A stretch of DNA of 15,804 bases from PZPK01 sp041590075 (GCA_041590075.1 JBFHUL010000074.1:1-15804), one strand, 5' to 3'. Positions 1 to 7,632 are shown, counted from the stretch's first letter. Notes: generated from the letters alone by a model not told the origin. Numbers and translations: made by a program.

Positions 1-146
1 AGCGCGCCGTGCGCACGGCTAGTGTCGCGCAGGTACGGCAGCCTTTGTACAAAGACGCCATAAAGGCCTCGAGTGCGTTCAGCGAAGAGCTCTTACCACT
101 ACGTGAGGTGCTTCAGTCTGGTGATGGTGGCGATTTGGGTGTGTGA
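1..146 (+). CDS. C-terminal end of a sulfotransferase-family protein (partial, 5' end outside window)
   Basis: An open frame enters from the left edge (first full codon at base 3) and ends at TGA 144-146, giving 47 visible residues. The segment VRTASVAQVRQPLYKDAI matches what I know of the C-terminal tail of TPR-linked sulfotransferases (Sulfotransfer_3-like), where a T-A-S-x-x-Q-V-R-Q-P-x-Y stretch is followed by a short helix ending in a P-L pair. Such proteins transfer sulfate from PAPS to carbohydrate or protein acceptors. The catalytic PAPS-binding region and any TPR repeats lie outside the window, so the function rests on this tail alone. The gene ends 346 bases before the PEP-CTERM gene, and no terminator hairpin is evident after it. 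Confidence 0.6.
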   Translation, partial: RAVRTASVAQVRQPLYKDAIKASSAFSEELLPLREVLQSGDGGDLGV

Positions 147-341
147 AGGGCAATGGCGGTAGCAAGGTTGGGGTATGTTTTGGGAGTACGATAGCCATGT
201 TAAGTTTGAGAGATAATTTAGTAGCTCGTTTGTATACGTCTTACCTAGTGTTGGCGAAGTCTGTCTTTCATTTATGTAAGCCAAAGCGCAGCGGCGTTCG
301 GTGAAAATGTATATTATCTGATCACATACTCTCTATGTGTG

Positions 342-360
342 TCAGTAAAATTTACACTGA
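342..360. promoter_or_regulatory. Inverted repeat TCAGT-N9-ACTGA, candidate activator site
   Basis: The sequence TCAGTAAAATTTACACTGA is a palindrome with five-base arms. Just to its left, CACATA-CTCTC-TATGTG (323-339) is a second inverted repeat, and a further CTGAT half-site lies at 318-322. These elements centre about 85-115 bases upstream of the start predicted from the sigma-54 element, the usual distance for an enhancer-binding activator. Which protein binds is unknown; PrsR-type regulators of PEP-CTERM genes are a candidate by inference. Confidence 0.35.
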
Positions 361-421
361 TAGACGTTTTACGAAGCAGTAAGCCGACTAATATACTGAA
401 AGGTAATAAAAAACATTATTA

Positions 422-437
422 TGGAATCTCCTTTGCT
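422..437 (+). promoter_or_regulatory. Sigma-54 (RpoN) -24/-12 promoter of the PEP-CTERM gene
   Basis: TGGAATCTCCTTTGCT matches the RpoN consensus TGGCACGNNNNTTGCW at 9 of 12 defined positions. It keeps the essential GG (423-424) and GC (435-436) at the exact N10 spacing. The predicted start is near 448, leaving a leader of about 45 bases before the ATG. Known context: PEP-CTERM/exosortase bacteria often encode the PrsK/PrsR pair, whose response regulator has a sigma-54-activating domain, so RpoN control of such a gene fits. Confidence 0.55.
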
Positions 438-492
438 TATGATTTTTCGCAATTTTGCACACGTGAAGAAAATATTTAAGGAGTAAATAATA

Positions 493-1203
493 ATGAACGT
501 TAAAGCGATGGCTGCCGGCCTTGTTGTGTTGGCTTTGTCTGTTGGTGCATCTGCCGCGCCCGTGACTTACTACGACACAATAGCTGGTGGTCAAGCGGCT
601 TTCACCTCTACCGTTACGGGTGCGGGTGGTACCGTAAATACAGCGAACCTGTCTGGGCTGAGCGCCGGAAGTTCTTGGGATTTAGGTGACTTCACTATTT
701 CTACTACTGATGGCGGATACACAAGCATTTCCAATGCGAGCCAAAACAACTCGACCGGACAAATGATTGATATTAGCCCCTCTTATGCCAATCCGGAAAA
801 TTCCGGCATTACCTTTACGTTCGATTCTGCGATCAATGGATTGGGTTTCGAAGTGGGTGACTGGGGAACATGTTGTTTGCCATCCAGTCTGTATATTGCA
901 TTCGATGGTGGTTCTGACAATCTGGTGGCAACGGCTACAAATTATAACGACAACCCCACTGTTGCTGCGGGTGGTGGTTATGGCGATGACACCGTTTTCA
1001 TTGGTGCAATCGACGATAGCGCTACCTTTACAACGGTTACGTTCTACGGTGACGGCTACGGCGAAATCCTAACGGCTGGCGGTACCATTTACTACACAAA
1101 TGTAGATATTGGTTCGGTGAGCAACGTTTCTGAGCCGGGCACGTTCGCGTTGATGGGGCTAGGGCTTGTTGGTCTGGGTCTCACTCGTCGCAAGAAAGCA
1201 TAA
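493..1203 (+). CDS. PEP-CTERM sorting domain-containing surface/secreted protein
   Basis: This 236-residue protein has an N-terminal signal peptide (about residues 1-22, cut near ASA-A) and a C-terminal sorting signal (212-236): SEPGT, a hydrophobic helix (217-231) and a basic RRKKA tail. That is the PEP-CTERM pattern processed by exosortase at the inner membrane, here with Ser in place of the first Pro. The mature part is rich in Gly, Ser, Thr and Asp, looks like a beta-rich extracellular domain, and has a vicinal Cys pair (127-128) in GDWGTCCLP, with no other Cys in the protein. Exact function is unknown; related proteins are linked to exopolysaccharide matrix or floc formation. The start is set by the TAAGGAG at 477-483, nine bases before the ATG. 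No exosortase gene lies in the window, as is usual for dispersed PEP-CTERM substrates. A terminator follows directly. Confidence 0.9.
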   Translation: MNVKAMAAGLVVLALSVGASAAPVTYYDTIAGGQAAFTSTVTGAGGTVNTANLSGLSAGSSWDLGDFTISTTDGGYTSISNASQNNSTGQMIDISPSYANPENSGITFTFDSAINGLGFEVGDWGTCCLPSSLYIAFDGGSDNLVATATNYNDNPTVAAGGGYGDDTVFIGAIDDSATFTTVTFYGDGYGEILTAGGTIYYTNVDIGSVSNVSEPGTFALMGLGLVGLGLTRRKKA

Positions 1204-1229
1204 GAAGCTTTTCGACTCGTGAATAAAAA

Positions 1230-1255
1230 GGCTGCCCTTCGGGGCGGCCTTTTTT
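1230..1255. terminator. Bidirectional rho-independent terminator
   Basis: GGCTGCCC (1230-1237), TTCG loop (1238-1241) and GGGCGGCC (1242-1249) form an 8-bp stem with one G-U pair and a stable UUCG tetraloop. It is followed on the plus strand by six T's (1250-1255) and flanked on the left by an A run (1225-1229), so it can also terminate on the minus strand. It sits between the convergent PEP-CTERM gene and the cysI-DUF934 transcript. Confidence 0.85.
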
Positions 1256-1347
1256 GATGCGTGTAAAAAACCTAGCATGACCGTTGTAAGAGTGGGAGGC
1301 CAATGTTTCTTAAGCAATACCGTCTGATAGTGCGTGGCACGCAACAC

Positions 1348-1365
1348 GCCCGGCTTTCGCCGGGC
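1348..1365. repeat. GC-rich hairpin downstream of the DUF934 gene
   Basis: GCCCGGC-TTTC-GCCGGGC forms a perfect 7-bp stem with a 4-base loop. It lacks a clear U run on either strand, so it may be an RNA 3'-end stabiliser or a REP-like element rather than a terminator on its own. On the minus strand it comes first after the DUF934 stop, ahead of the bidirectional terminator. Confidence 0.45.
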
Positions 1366-1392
1366 TTGCAGATATTGTGATGGCCTCGCGTG

Positions 1393-1881
1393 CTAAGCGC
1401 GGCGTCGGAACAGGGGAGTGGGTTGGTCGCAGCCGGCCTGATAAGTTTCGCTGAAGTCACTTAAGCCGGCGAGGGCGGCTTCTGCGTCTTTATCTTCGCG
1501 AATGGCATAGGCGTCAAACCCGCAGCGTTTGAGGAAGAACAATTGGTCATGCAGTACATCGCCAATGGCACGCAGTTCTCCTTCGAATCCGAGCTGCTCA
1601 CGCAACACGCGCGCATAGGAATACCCTCGGCCATCCACGAACTTGGGAAAGTTAATGGCTATCAGCGATAGTTCACCCAGATAAGGCGCCAGAGGTTCAG
1701 GCCCCTGATCGCTATCGAGCCACACGCCGATATCATCGCGTTCCAAAAGAGCCCCAGCATCTGATAAAAAAACATCCAGTGGCACCAGGTGCTGGCCAGA
1801 GGGCACTGCGCCATCGTGGTCACGGGCGAGCAGTGTCCAGGTGTTGTCGAGAATTTCGCCCTGTTTAATCAGCTTTGGCAT
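1393..1881 (-). CDS. DUF934 family protein, sulfite-reductase-associated
   Basis: This 162-residue protein starts at the ATG 1879-1881 (MPKLIKQGEI). Its first 17 bases overlap the end of cysI, so the two genes are very likely translationally coupled. It matches the DUF934 family: the conserved core VDGRGYSYARVLRE (about 82-95), then GELRAIGDVLHDQL (101-114) and RCGFDAY (119-125) with Cys120. It has no signal peptide or membrane segment, so it is probably cytoplasmic. Family knowledge: DUF934 genes sit beside cysI-type sulfite reductases in pseudomonads and relatives and are often labelled oxidoreductase, but I know of no settled biochemical role. From context I infer a helper of CysI, for example in electron supply, assembly or siroheme handling. 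A longer in-frame extension upstream would lie inside cysI and is not needed. Family call is firm, function is not. Confidence 0.9.
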   Translation of the reverse strand: MPKLIKQGEILDNTWTLLARDHDGAVPSGQHLVPLDVFLSDAGALLERDDIGVWLDSDQGPEPLAPYLGELSLIAINFPKFVDGRGYSYARVLREQLGFEGELRAIGDVLHDQLFFLKRCGFDAYAIREDKDAEAALAGLSDFSETYQAGCDQPTPLFRRRA

Positions 1882-3526
1882 ACACGCGCTCCTTAAAGGG
1901 GTCGATACCAATGCGATTGTAGGTATCAATGAATAACTCATCAGGCTGACGTTGCTCTACATAGACCTGAATTATTTTATCGATGACTTCGGGCATTTCT
2001 TCACGCGCAAATGAGGGCCCCAGTATTTTGCCGATTGCAGCGTGTTTGCCGGAATCGCCCCCAAGAGACACCTGATAAAACTCCGCGCCTTTTTTATCCA
2101 CACCCAGTACGCCGATATTGCCGACGTGATGGTGACCACAGGCGTTCATGCAGCCGGAAATATTCAATTCGATCTCGCCCAGATCATAGAGGTAGTCGAG
2201 ATCGTCAAACTTGAGCTGTATCTGCTCGGCCACCGGAATGGATTTGGCGTTGGCCAGACCGCAAAAATCGCCGCCAGGGCAGCAGATGATGTCGGTCAGC
2301 ATACCCAGATTGGGCGTCGCGAAACCGGCGGCAAAGGCCTCTTGCCAAAGATCAAAAAGCTGATCCTGACGTGCATCGGCGAGTACGATATTTTGATCAT
2401 GTGTGACGCGCACTTCCCCGAAGCTGTACTTGTCGGCGAGGTCGGCGATGATATCCATCTGTTTATCGGAAGCGTCACCCGGTGGTGTGCCGGTCTTTTT
2501 CAAGGTGAGCGTCACTATTGCGTAGCCGGGTTTTTTGTGGGCATTCAGGTTGCGCTTCAGCCAATTGGCGAAAGCTTTGTTTTCATTGCGCTTTTCAACC
2601 AGTGCGGCAGGTTCGTCAACCAGCTCTTCATAATTAGGCTCGGTAAAGAACGCTTTCACGCGCGCAATTTCGTCGGCGGTCAGTTTGGTGTCGGTGTCTT
2701 TGATATGTGCCCACTCGGCTTCAACCATTTTGGCAAATTCTTCAGGACCAGTGGCTTTCACCAGAATTTTGATACGTGCCTTGTATTTGTTGTCACGGCG
2801 GCCATAGCGGTTGTACACGCGAAGAATGGCTTCCAGATAGGTCAGCAGATCCGCTTCGGGCAAAAAGCTGCGAATCTCTGAACCAATAACCGGTGTGCGA
2901 CCGAGGCCCCCACCTACGAAGACTTTGTAACCGATTTCGCCCTGCGCATTCTTCACAATTTCGATACCGATATCGTGGACCAATATCGCGGCACGATCAG
3001 CGTTCGGGCAGGCGTTTACGGCGATTTTGAATTTTCGTGGCAGAAAAGCAAATTCCGGATGAAATGTAGACCACTGCCGGATAATTTCGCAATACGGGCG
3101 TGGGTCGACGATTTCATCGGCGATCACGCCGGCAAACTGGTCGGTTGTGGTGTTACGTATACAGTTCCCGCTGGTTTGAACTGCATGCATTTCTACGTCA
3201 GCCAATTCCTGGAGGATATCTGGTACGTCTTTGATTTCAGGCCAGTTAAACTGCACGTTCTGGCGTGTTGTAAAGTGCGCGTAGCCCTTATCGTAGTCGC
3301 GGGAAATGCTGGCTAGCTTACGAACCTGTGTGGAGGAAAGCATGCCGTAGGGAACCGCGACACGCAGCATGGGCGCGTGACGTTGTACATACAGACCGTT
3401 CTGCAGGCGGAGCGGCAGAAACTCGTCGGCACTCAGGGTGCCATTGAAATAGCGTTCGGTTTGACCCCGAAACTGGTCGACGCGCTCTTGAATGATGCGC
3501 TTGTCGTATCCGTCGTATTTGTACAT
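1865..3526 (-). CDS. cysI: Sulfite reductase hemoprotein (nitrite/sulfite reductase family)
   Basis: This 553-residue enzyme catalyses the six-electron reduction of sulfite to sulfide in cytoplasmic assimilatory sulfate reduction. It has the duplicated ferredoxin-like and siroheme/4Fe-4S domains of the family. The cluster/siroheme ligands are CPGGDFC (Cys416, Cys422) and GCMNAC (Cys459, Cys463), the canonical C-x5-C and C-x3-C pair. The Arg/Lys-rich substrate region includes TTRQNVQFNW (about 86-95) and GNCIRNTTTDQ (120-130). The start is the ATG at 3524-3526 (MYKYDGYDKR), preceded by GAGAAG; an in-frame TTG 42 bases upstream has no such site. No flavoprotein cysJ is present; the DUF934 gene overlaps its end instead. 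A nitrite reductase role cannot be excluded by sequence alone, but the DUF934 pairing favours sulfite. Confidence 0.93.
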   Translation of the reverse strand: MYKYDGYDKRIIQERVDQFRGQTERYFNGTLSADEFLPLRLQNGLYVQRHAPMLRVAVPYGMLSSTQVRKLASISRDYDKGYAHFTTRQNVQFNWPEIKDVPDILQELADVEMHAVQTSGNCIRNTTTDQFAGVIADEIVDPRPYCEIIRQWSTFHPEFAFLPRKFKIAVNACPNADRAAILVHDIGIEIVKNAQGEIGYKVFVGGGLGRTPVIGSEIRSFLPEADLLTYLEAILRVYNRYGRRDNKYKARIKILVKATGPEEFAKMVEAEWAHIKDTDTKLTADEIARVKAFFTEPNYEELVDEPAALVEKRNENKAFANWLKRNLNAHKKPGYAIVTLTLKKTGTPPGDASDKQMDIIADLADKYSFGEVRVTHDQNIVLADARQDQLFDLWQEAFAAGFATPNLGMLTDIICCPGGDFCGLANAKSIPVAEQIQLKFDDLDYLYDLGEIELNISGCMNACGHHHVGNIGVLGVDKKGAEFYQVSLGGDSGKHAAIGKILGPSFAREEMPEVIDKIIQVYVEQRQPDELFIDTYNRIGIDPFKERVYAKAD

Positions 3527-3677
3527 AAATCTTCTCAAAAATAGCTGGGCCGAAGAGGAAAGTTCCAAAGGGCCTTTTTTGGGGGCGCTAAGATTACCAG
3601 TTTTTGCAGCGCGATTAAACTTGCCGAACGCAAGGCCGCAGGGGCCTACCTTAAGGTGGGCGCCGCGTTGAGCGGGG
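3527..3677. other. metH-cysI intergenic region with small hairpins
   Basis: These 151 bases separate metH from cysI on the minus strand. They hold two short hairpins: CTTGC-CGAAC-GCAAG (3620-3634) and GCCTACC-TTAA-GGTGGGC (about 3645-3662, one G-U pair). Neither has a strong U run, so termination after metH is possible but not clear. No cysI promoter with two good hexamers stands out. Co-transcription of cysI with metH is possible. Confidence 0.35.
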
Positions 3678-6600
3678 CTAGTCGTAAGACAGCACCGGGC
3701 TGAGCCACTTTTCTGCCTCGCTCACAGACATGTTTTTCCGTTGTGCGTAGTTTTCTACCTGGTCTTTATTGATTTTGCCCACCGAAAAGTATTTCGACTC
3801 CGGGTGTGCATAGTAAAAACCGCTCACGGAGGCCGCAGGGGTCATCGCAAAATGTTCGGTCAGGGTCATGCCCGCGTTGTCACTGGCCTGCAAGAGTTCG
3901 AACAGCTCGGCTTTCTCTGTGTGGTCAGGGCAGGCAGGATAGCCTGGGGCAGGGCGAATGCCGCGGTATTTCTCTTTGATCAGCGCGTCATTATCGAACG
4001 ATTCGTCGGCTGCATAGCCCCAGAACTCCTTACGCACTCTTTCGTGCATGCGCTCGGCAAAGGCCTCGGCAAGGCGGTCGGCCAGCGCTTTCACCATAAT
4101 TGAGTTATAGTCGTCGTGATTTTCTTCGTGTTCTTTTGCCAGCATCTCTGCGCCAATACCGGCTGTGACGGCGAAACCGCCAATGTAATCGGTTTTCCCG
4201 CTCTCGGCGGGTGCGATGAAATCTGCCAGCGACATATTTGCGCTGCCGTCGGGTTTTTCACTTTGCTGGCGCAGATGATTCAGGGTAGTCAGGCGCGTCT
4301 GGCACTCGGCGTCGGTGTACACACTGACTTCGTCGGGGGCGGTGCGCTGTGCCGGCCAGAAGCCAATCACTGCACGCGCTTTGATTCTTTTATTTGCGAC
4401 CAGATCTTTGAGTACTTTCTGCGCGTCATCAAACAGATTCTGGGCAGTTTCGCCGACCAGCGCGTCGTCGAATATTTTGGGGTATTTGCCGGTGAGATCC
4501 CAGGTAATAAAGAACGGTGTCCAGTCAATGTAGGGAATCAGTTCTTCCAATGGATAATCGTCAAACACTTTGATGCCGGTAAACGTCGGCGCTGGTGGCG
4601 TGTAATTGTTCCAATCGGTCTGAAAGGCATTGTTGCAAGCGGCCGTGTAGGTCAGAGTCTTTTTCTGGGCACTGCGATGTTTGCGGCGCTCCCGCACTTT
4701 TTCGTACTCGGCACGCGTATCGGCGACGAATTGTTCTTTTTTGCTATCGCTGAGCAGAGATGTTGCCACGCTTACGCTGCGCGAAGCGTCGGTGACGTAG
4801 ACCACCAAATCATTTTCGTACTGCGGAGCGATCTTCACGGCCGTATGCGCCTTGGAAGTGGTGGCACCGCCGATCATAAGTGGGATATCAAACCCTTCCC
4901 GTTGCAGTTCTTTGGCGACATGCACCATTTCATCCAACGACGGTGTAATGAGTCCGCTGACCCCGATTAAATCAACCCGGTGCTCCTTGGCGGCTTTAAG
5001 AATCTTATCTGCGGGAACCATAACGCCCAGATCGATCACGTCATAGTTATTACACTGGAGCACTACGCCCACAATATTTTTGCCGATGTCATGAACATCA
5101 CCTTTGGCAGTGGCCAGCAGAATTTTACCTTTGCTTTGTTGAGTGTCGCCTTTTTCTGCTTCGATGTAGGGTATCAGGTGCGCTACCGCCTGTTTCATTA
5201 CGCGTGCACTCTTCACCACCTGAGGCAGAAACATCTTGCCTTCACCGAATAAATCCCCCACCACGTTCATGCCGTCCATCAGGGGGCCTTCGATCACTTC
5301 GATAGGGCGATTTGCGGCTTGGCGGGCAAGCTCTGTGTCTTCAACGATGTAGGTGGTAATGCCTTTAACAAGAGCGTGCTCAAGGCGTTTGTTGACGTCC
5401 CATTCACGCCACTCGAGGTTTTCTACCTGTTTTTCGCCTTTCTGGCCGCGATAATTTTCGGCGATTTCCAGTAGCCGGTCGGTGGCGTCGTCGCGACGAT
5501 TAAGCACCACGTCCTCGACACGTTCTTTGAGCTCAGGATCAATTTCGTCATAAATGACCAGTTGACCTGGATTCACAATGCCCATGTTCATACCTGCCTT
5601 GATGGCGTGGTACAGGAACACGGAATGAATTGCTTCACGTACGGGATCGTTGCCGCGGAAGGAGAATGACACGTTACTGACGCCGCCCGACACACTGGCA
5701 TGTGGCAGGTTTTGGCGAATCCAGCGCGTGGCTTCGATGAAATCGACGGCATAATTATTGTGCTCGTCGATACCGGTTGCCACGGCGAAGATGTTGGGGT
5801 CGAAAATAATGTCTTCCGGTGGCATACCTAGTTCAGTGAGTGTGTCGTAAGAGCGCTTACAAATTTCAATTTTTCGCTCGTAGGTATCGGCTTGCCCCTG
5901 TTCATCGAAGGCCATGACGACAACGGCTGCACCATAACGGATACAGCTTTTGGCGCGCGCGATAAATTCTGCTTCGCCTTCCTTCAAGCTGATGGAATTG
6001 ACCACGGCTTTGCCTTGCACGCAACGCAGGCCTGCTTCAATGACTTCCCACTTGGAGGAGTCCAGCATGATGGGGACGCGCGCGATATCCGGTTCTGACG
6101 CGATAAGATTAAGAAATGTCACCATCGCCTCTTTGGACTCGAGCATGCCCTCGTCCATATTGATATCGATAATCTGCGCGCCGTTTTCAACCTGATCACG
6201 CGCTACATCCAGAGCTTCATCATATAGCTCTTCTTTTATGAGGCGCAGAAAACGACGTGAGCCTGTTACGTTGGTCCGCTCACCGACGTTGATAAATACA
6301 ATGTTATCTTCTGCGGAAAACGCCTCAAGCCCCGAGAGGCGCAGGCGTGGCGCGATAGTGGGGATCTTGCGTGAGGGATATTTCGCAACCCGTTGAGCTA
6401 TTGCCGCGATGTGTTCAGGCATTGATCCGCAGCAACCGCCGATTATGTTGACAAAACCGTCGCGCGCGAAGGTTTCCACGATATCGGCCATTTCTTCGGG
6501 CGTCTGGTCATATTCGCCAAATTCATTGGGGAGGCCGGCGTTGGGATGCGCGCTCACATAGGTTTCCGCTTTGTCAGAAAGCTCTTCGATATAGGGGCGC

Positions 6601-7370
6601 AGTGCGTCGGCGCCCAGTGCGCAGTTAAAACCGATACTCAGCGGCTTGCAGTGTTTGACGGATATCAGGAACGCTTCGGCGGTTTGGCCGGAAAGCGTGC
6701 GACCTGAGGCATCGGTGATGGTGCCTGAAATCATCACGGGCAGGCGTATACCGTGATCCTCGAAATACTGCTCCGTGGCATATATCGCCGCTTCGGCATT
6801 CAGTGTATCGAAAATGGTTTCGATGAGAATGATGTCAGATCCGCCGTCCACGAGACCTTTTACTGCTTCATAATAGTTATCGTAGAGTTCTTCGAAGGTG
6901 ACATTGCGATAACCGGGATTATTCACATCCGGGCTGATTGACGCAGTGCGAGAGGTGGGGCCCACTGCACCCGCGACAAAGCGTGGTTTGGAGGGATCTT
7001 CTGCGGTTTTTTGGTCTGCGGCGATGCGGGCCAGTTTTGCGGCTTCAAAATTCAATTCGTAGGCCAGCTCCTGCATCTCGTAATCGGCTTGAGAGACCTG
7101 AGTCGAGTTGAAGGTGTTGGTTTCGATAATGTCAGCACCGGCATCCAAGTACTGTTTATGAATCGTGCTGATCGCCTCGGGTTGTGTCAGACAGAGTAAA
7201 TCGTTGTTGCCTTTCACCTCGGTGTGATGGTCTTTAAAGCGTTCGCCGCGATAATCGTTTTCGTCAAAACCCAGGCGCTGAATCATGGTACCCATGGCGC
7301 CGTCCAGTATGAGAATACGTGCCTGGATAGCGTTATGGAGTTGTTCGATGCGCGCGTTTCGATCTGACAT
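3678..7370 (-). CDS. metH: Cobalamin-dependent methionine synthase
   Basis: This 1230-residue protein is nearly the same length as E. coli MetH (1227). It transfers a methyl group from 5-methyltetrahydrofolate to homocysteine via methylcobalamin, in the cytoplasm. Domains in order: homocysteine-binding barrel (about 1-330) with zinc ligands Cys250 and Cys313-Cys314; pterin-binding barrel (about 355-620) starting at FINVGERTNVTGSRRF; B12 cap (about 650-740); B12-binding Rossmann domain (about 745-880) with DVHDIG holding the lower-ligand His760; SAM-dependent reactivation domain (about 930-1230) with RPAPGYPACPDH (from Arg1139). All key residues are present. The ATG at 7368-7370 has AGGAA five bases upstream. 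No B12 riboswitch is recognisable in the leader. The gene is divergent from nfuA and lies upstream of cysI, placing methionine and sulfide synthesis side by side. Confidence 0.98.
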   Translation of the reverse strand: MSDRNARIEQLHNAIQARILILDGAMGTMIQRLGFDENDYRGERFKDHHTEVKGNNDLLCLTQPEAISTIHKQYLDAGADIIETNTFNSTQVSQADYEMQELAYELNFEAAKLARIAADQKTAEDPSKPRFVAGAVGPTSRTASISPDVNNPGYRNVTFEELYDNYYEAVKGLVDGGSDIILIETIFDTLNAEAAIYATEQYFEDHGIRLPVMISGTITDASGRTLSGQTAEAFLISVKHCKPLSIGFNCALGADALRPYIEELSDKAETYVSAHPNAGLPNEFGEYDQTPEEMADIVETFARDGFVNIIGGCCGSMPEHIAAIAQRVAKYPSRKIPTIAPRLRLSGLEAFSAEDNIVFINVGERTNVTGSRRFLRLIKEELYDEALDVARDQVENGAQIIDINMDEGMLESKEAMVTFLNLIASEPDIARVPIMLDSSKWEVIEAGLRCVQGKAVVNSISLKEGEAEFIARAKSCIRYGAAVVVMAFDEQGQADTYERKIEICKRSYDTLTELGMPPEDIIFDPNIFAVATGIDEHNNYAVDFIEATRWIRQNLPHASVSGGVSNVSFSFRGNDPVREAIHSVFLYHAIKAGMNMGIVNPGQLVIYDEIDPELKERVEDVVLNRRDDATDRLLEIAENYRGQKGEKQVENLEWREWDVNKRLEHALVKGITTYIVEDTELARQAANRPIEVIEGPLMDGMNVVGDLFGEGKMFLPQVVKSARVMKQAVAHLIPYIEAEKGDTQQSKGKILLATAKGDVHDIGKNIVGVVLQCNNYDVIDLGVMVPADKILKAAKEHRVDLIGVSGLITPSLDEMVHVAKELQREGFDIPLMIGGATTSKAHTAVKIAPQYENDLVVYVTDASRSVSVATSLLSDSKKEQFVADTRAEYEKVRERRKHRSAQKKTLTYTAACNNAFQTDWNNYTPPAPTFTGIKVFDDYPLEELIPYIDWTPFFITWDLTGKYPKIFDDALVGETAQNLFDDAQKVLKDLVANKRIKARAVIGFWPAQRTAPDEVSVYTDAECQTRLTTLNHLRQQSEKPDGSANMSLADFIAPAESGKTDYIGGFAVTAGIGAEMLAKEHEENHDDYNSIMVKALADRLAEAFAERMHERVRKEFWGYAADESFDNDALIKEKYRGIRPAPGYPACPDHTEKAELFELLQASDNAGMTLTEHFAMTPAASVSGFYYAHPESKYFSVGKINKDQVENYAQRKNMSVSEAEKWLSPVLSYD

Positions 7371-7390
7371 AGTGTTTCCTGTGAAGAGTA

Positions 7391-7477
7391 TGTACGTGGC
7401 TCTCTCGGTCCGACATTCGAAGCATGAATTACCAAATGCCTGCTAGAATCCGACTGCTTGAGTAGTGTTGACGTACA
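7391..7477 (-). promoter_or_regulatory. Possible structured 5' leader of metH
   Basis: In the predicted metH leader, ACGTACA (7471-7477, plus-strand sequence) can pair with TGTACGT (7391-7397), closing an 87-base element that ends about 20 bases before the metH start codon. Inside it, GCATT-to-AATGC type pairings occur (about 7419-7440). It does not resemble a SAM or cobalamin riboswitch that I recognise. The pairing could be chance. Confidence 0.2.
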
Positions 7478-7501
7478 GTTTGCGTCTTTTTGAAGGCGCG
7501 C

Positions 7502-7507
7502 ATCATA
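7502..7507 (-). promoter_or_regulatory. Candidate metH -10 element
   Basis: On the minus strand TATGAT (five of six to TATAAT) occurs about 130 bases before the metH ATG. Only a weak -35 (TTTCAA) lies 17 bases upstream. It would give a leader of roughly 125 bases. Confidence 0.35.
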
Positions 7508-7549
7508 CCTCAATTCTACCTATATTGAAATATTTTGATATAGATAATT

Positions 7550-7601
7550 CCTGAGTAAAATACTAGGGCTTTATTGGTGCCTACAAAAGCCTTAAAATAC
7601 T
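7550..7601 (+). promoter_or_regulatory. Repeats in the nfuA promoter region
   Basis: TAAAATACT occurs twice, at 7556-7564 and 7593-7601, 37 bases apart. The first copy lies inside an inverted repeat, CCTgAGTA-AAA-TACTAGG (7550-7567). AATACT in both copies can serve as a -10: TTGATA-N18-AATACT for the first, TTGGTG-N16-AATACT for the second. nfuA is under IscR control in some proteobacteria, and ATACTCG at the second copy resembles the left half of a type 1 IscR site, but the right half is poor. The promoter assignment is tentative. Confidence 0.3.
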
Positions 7602-7632
7602 CGCCACATTCATTACTCAGGCCGCAGCATTT

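Larger units (their letters stand above)
147..492. other. Intergenic region, 346 bases, regulatory
   Basis: No convincing gene is seen here. The left half (147-310) shows nothing I can name apart from a 35-codon frame at 197-304, which I do not call. The right half carries two overlapping inverted repeats (318-360), a sigma-70-like TATACT at 392-397 without a good -35, a sigma-54-type element at 422-437 and a strong ribosome binding site at 477-483. All of these point at the PEP-CTERM gene downstream. Confidence 0.6.

Noticed and set aside
197..304. A 35-codon plus-strand frame starting MLSLRDNLVARLY
   Set aside because: GGAG lies at a poor distance (10 bases), no family is recognised, and the length is common by chance in AT-rich intergenic DNA.
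2042..2881. A 279-codon plus-strand open frame opposite cysI
   Set aside because: The minus strand encodes an intact CysI with all ligands; the opposite frame shows no family motif and is a by-product of codon bias.
3527..3568. A TTG start extending CysI by 14 residues
   Set aside because: The ATG at 3524-3526 has GAGAAG upstream and fits the family N-terminus; the extension (MELSSSAQLFLRRF) has neither.
4116..4970. A 284-codon plus-strand open frame opposite metH
   Set aside because: It lies wholly opposite the conserved MetH coding sequence and has no recognisable domain.
7550..7568. A type 2 IscR site at AATTCCTGA...TAGGGCTTT
   Set aside because: The half-sites are nine bases apart where the consensus has seven, and the Y position is G.
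7371..7632. A cobalamin or SAM riboswitch upstream of metH
   Set aside because: No B12-box-like or SAM-box core sequence is seen, and the leader is short for a cobalamin riboswitch.
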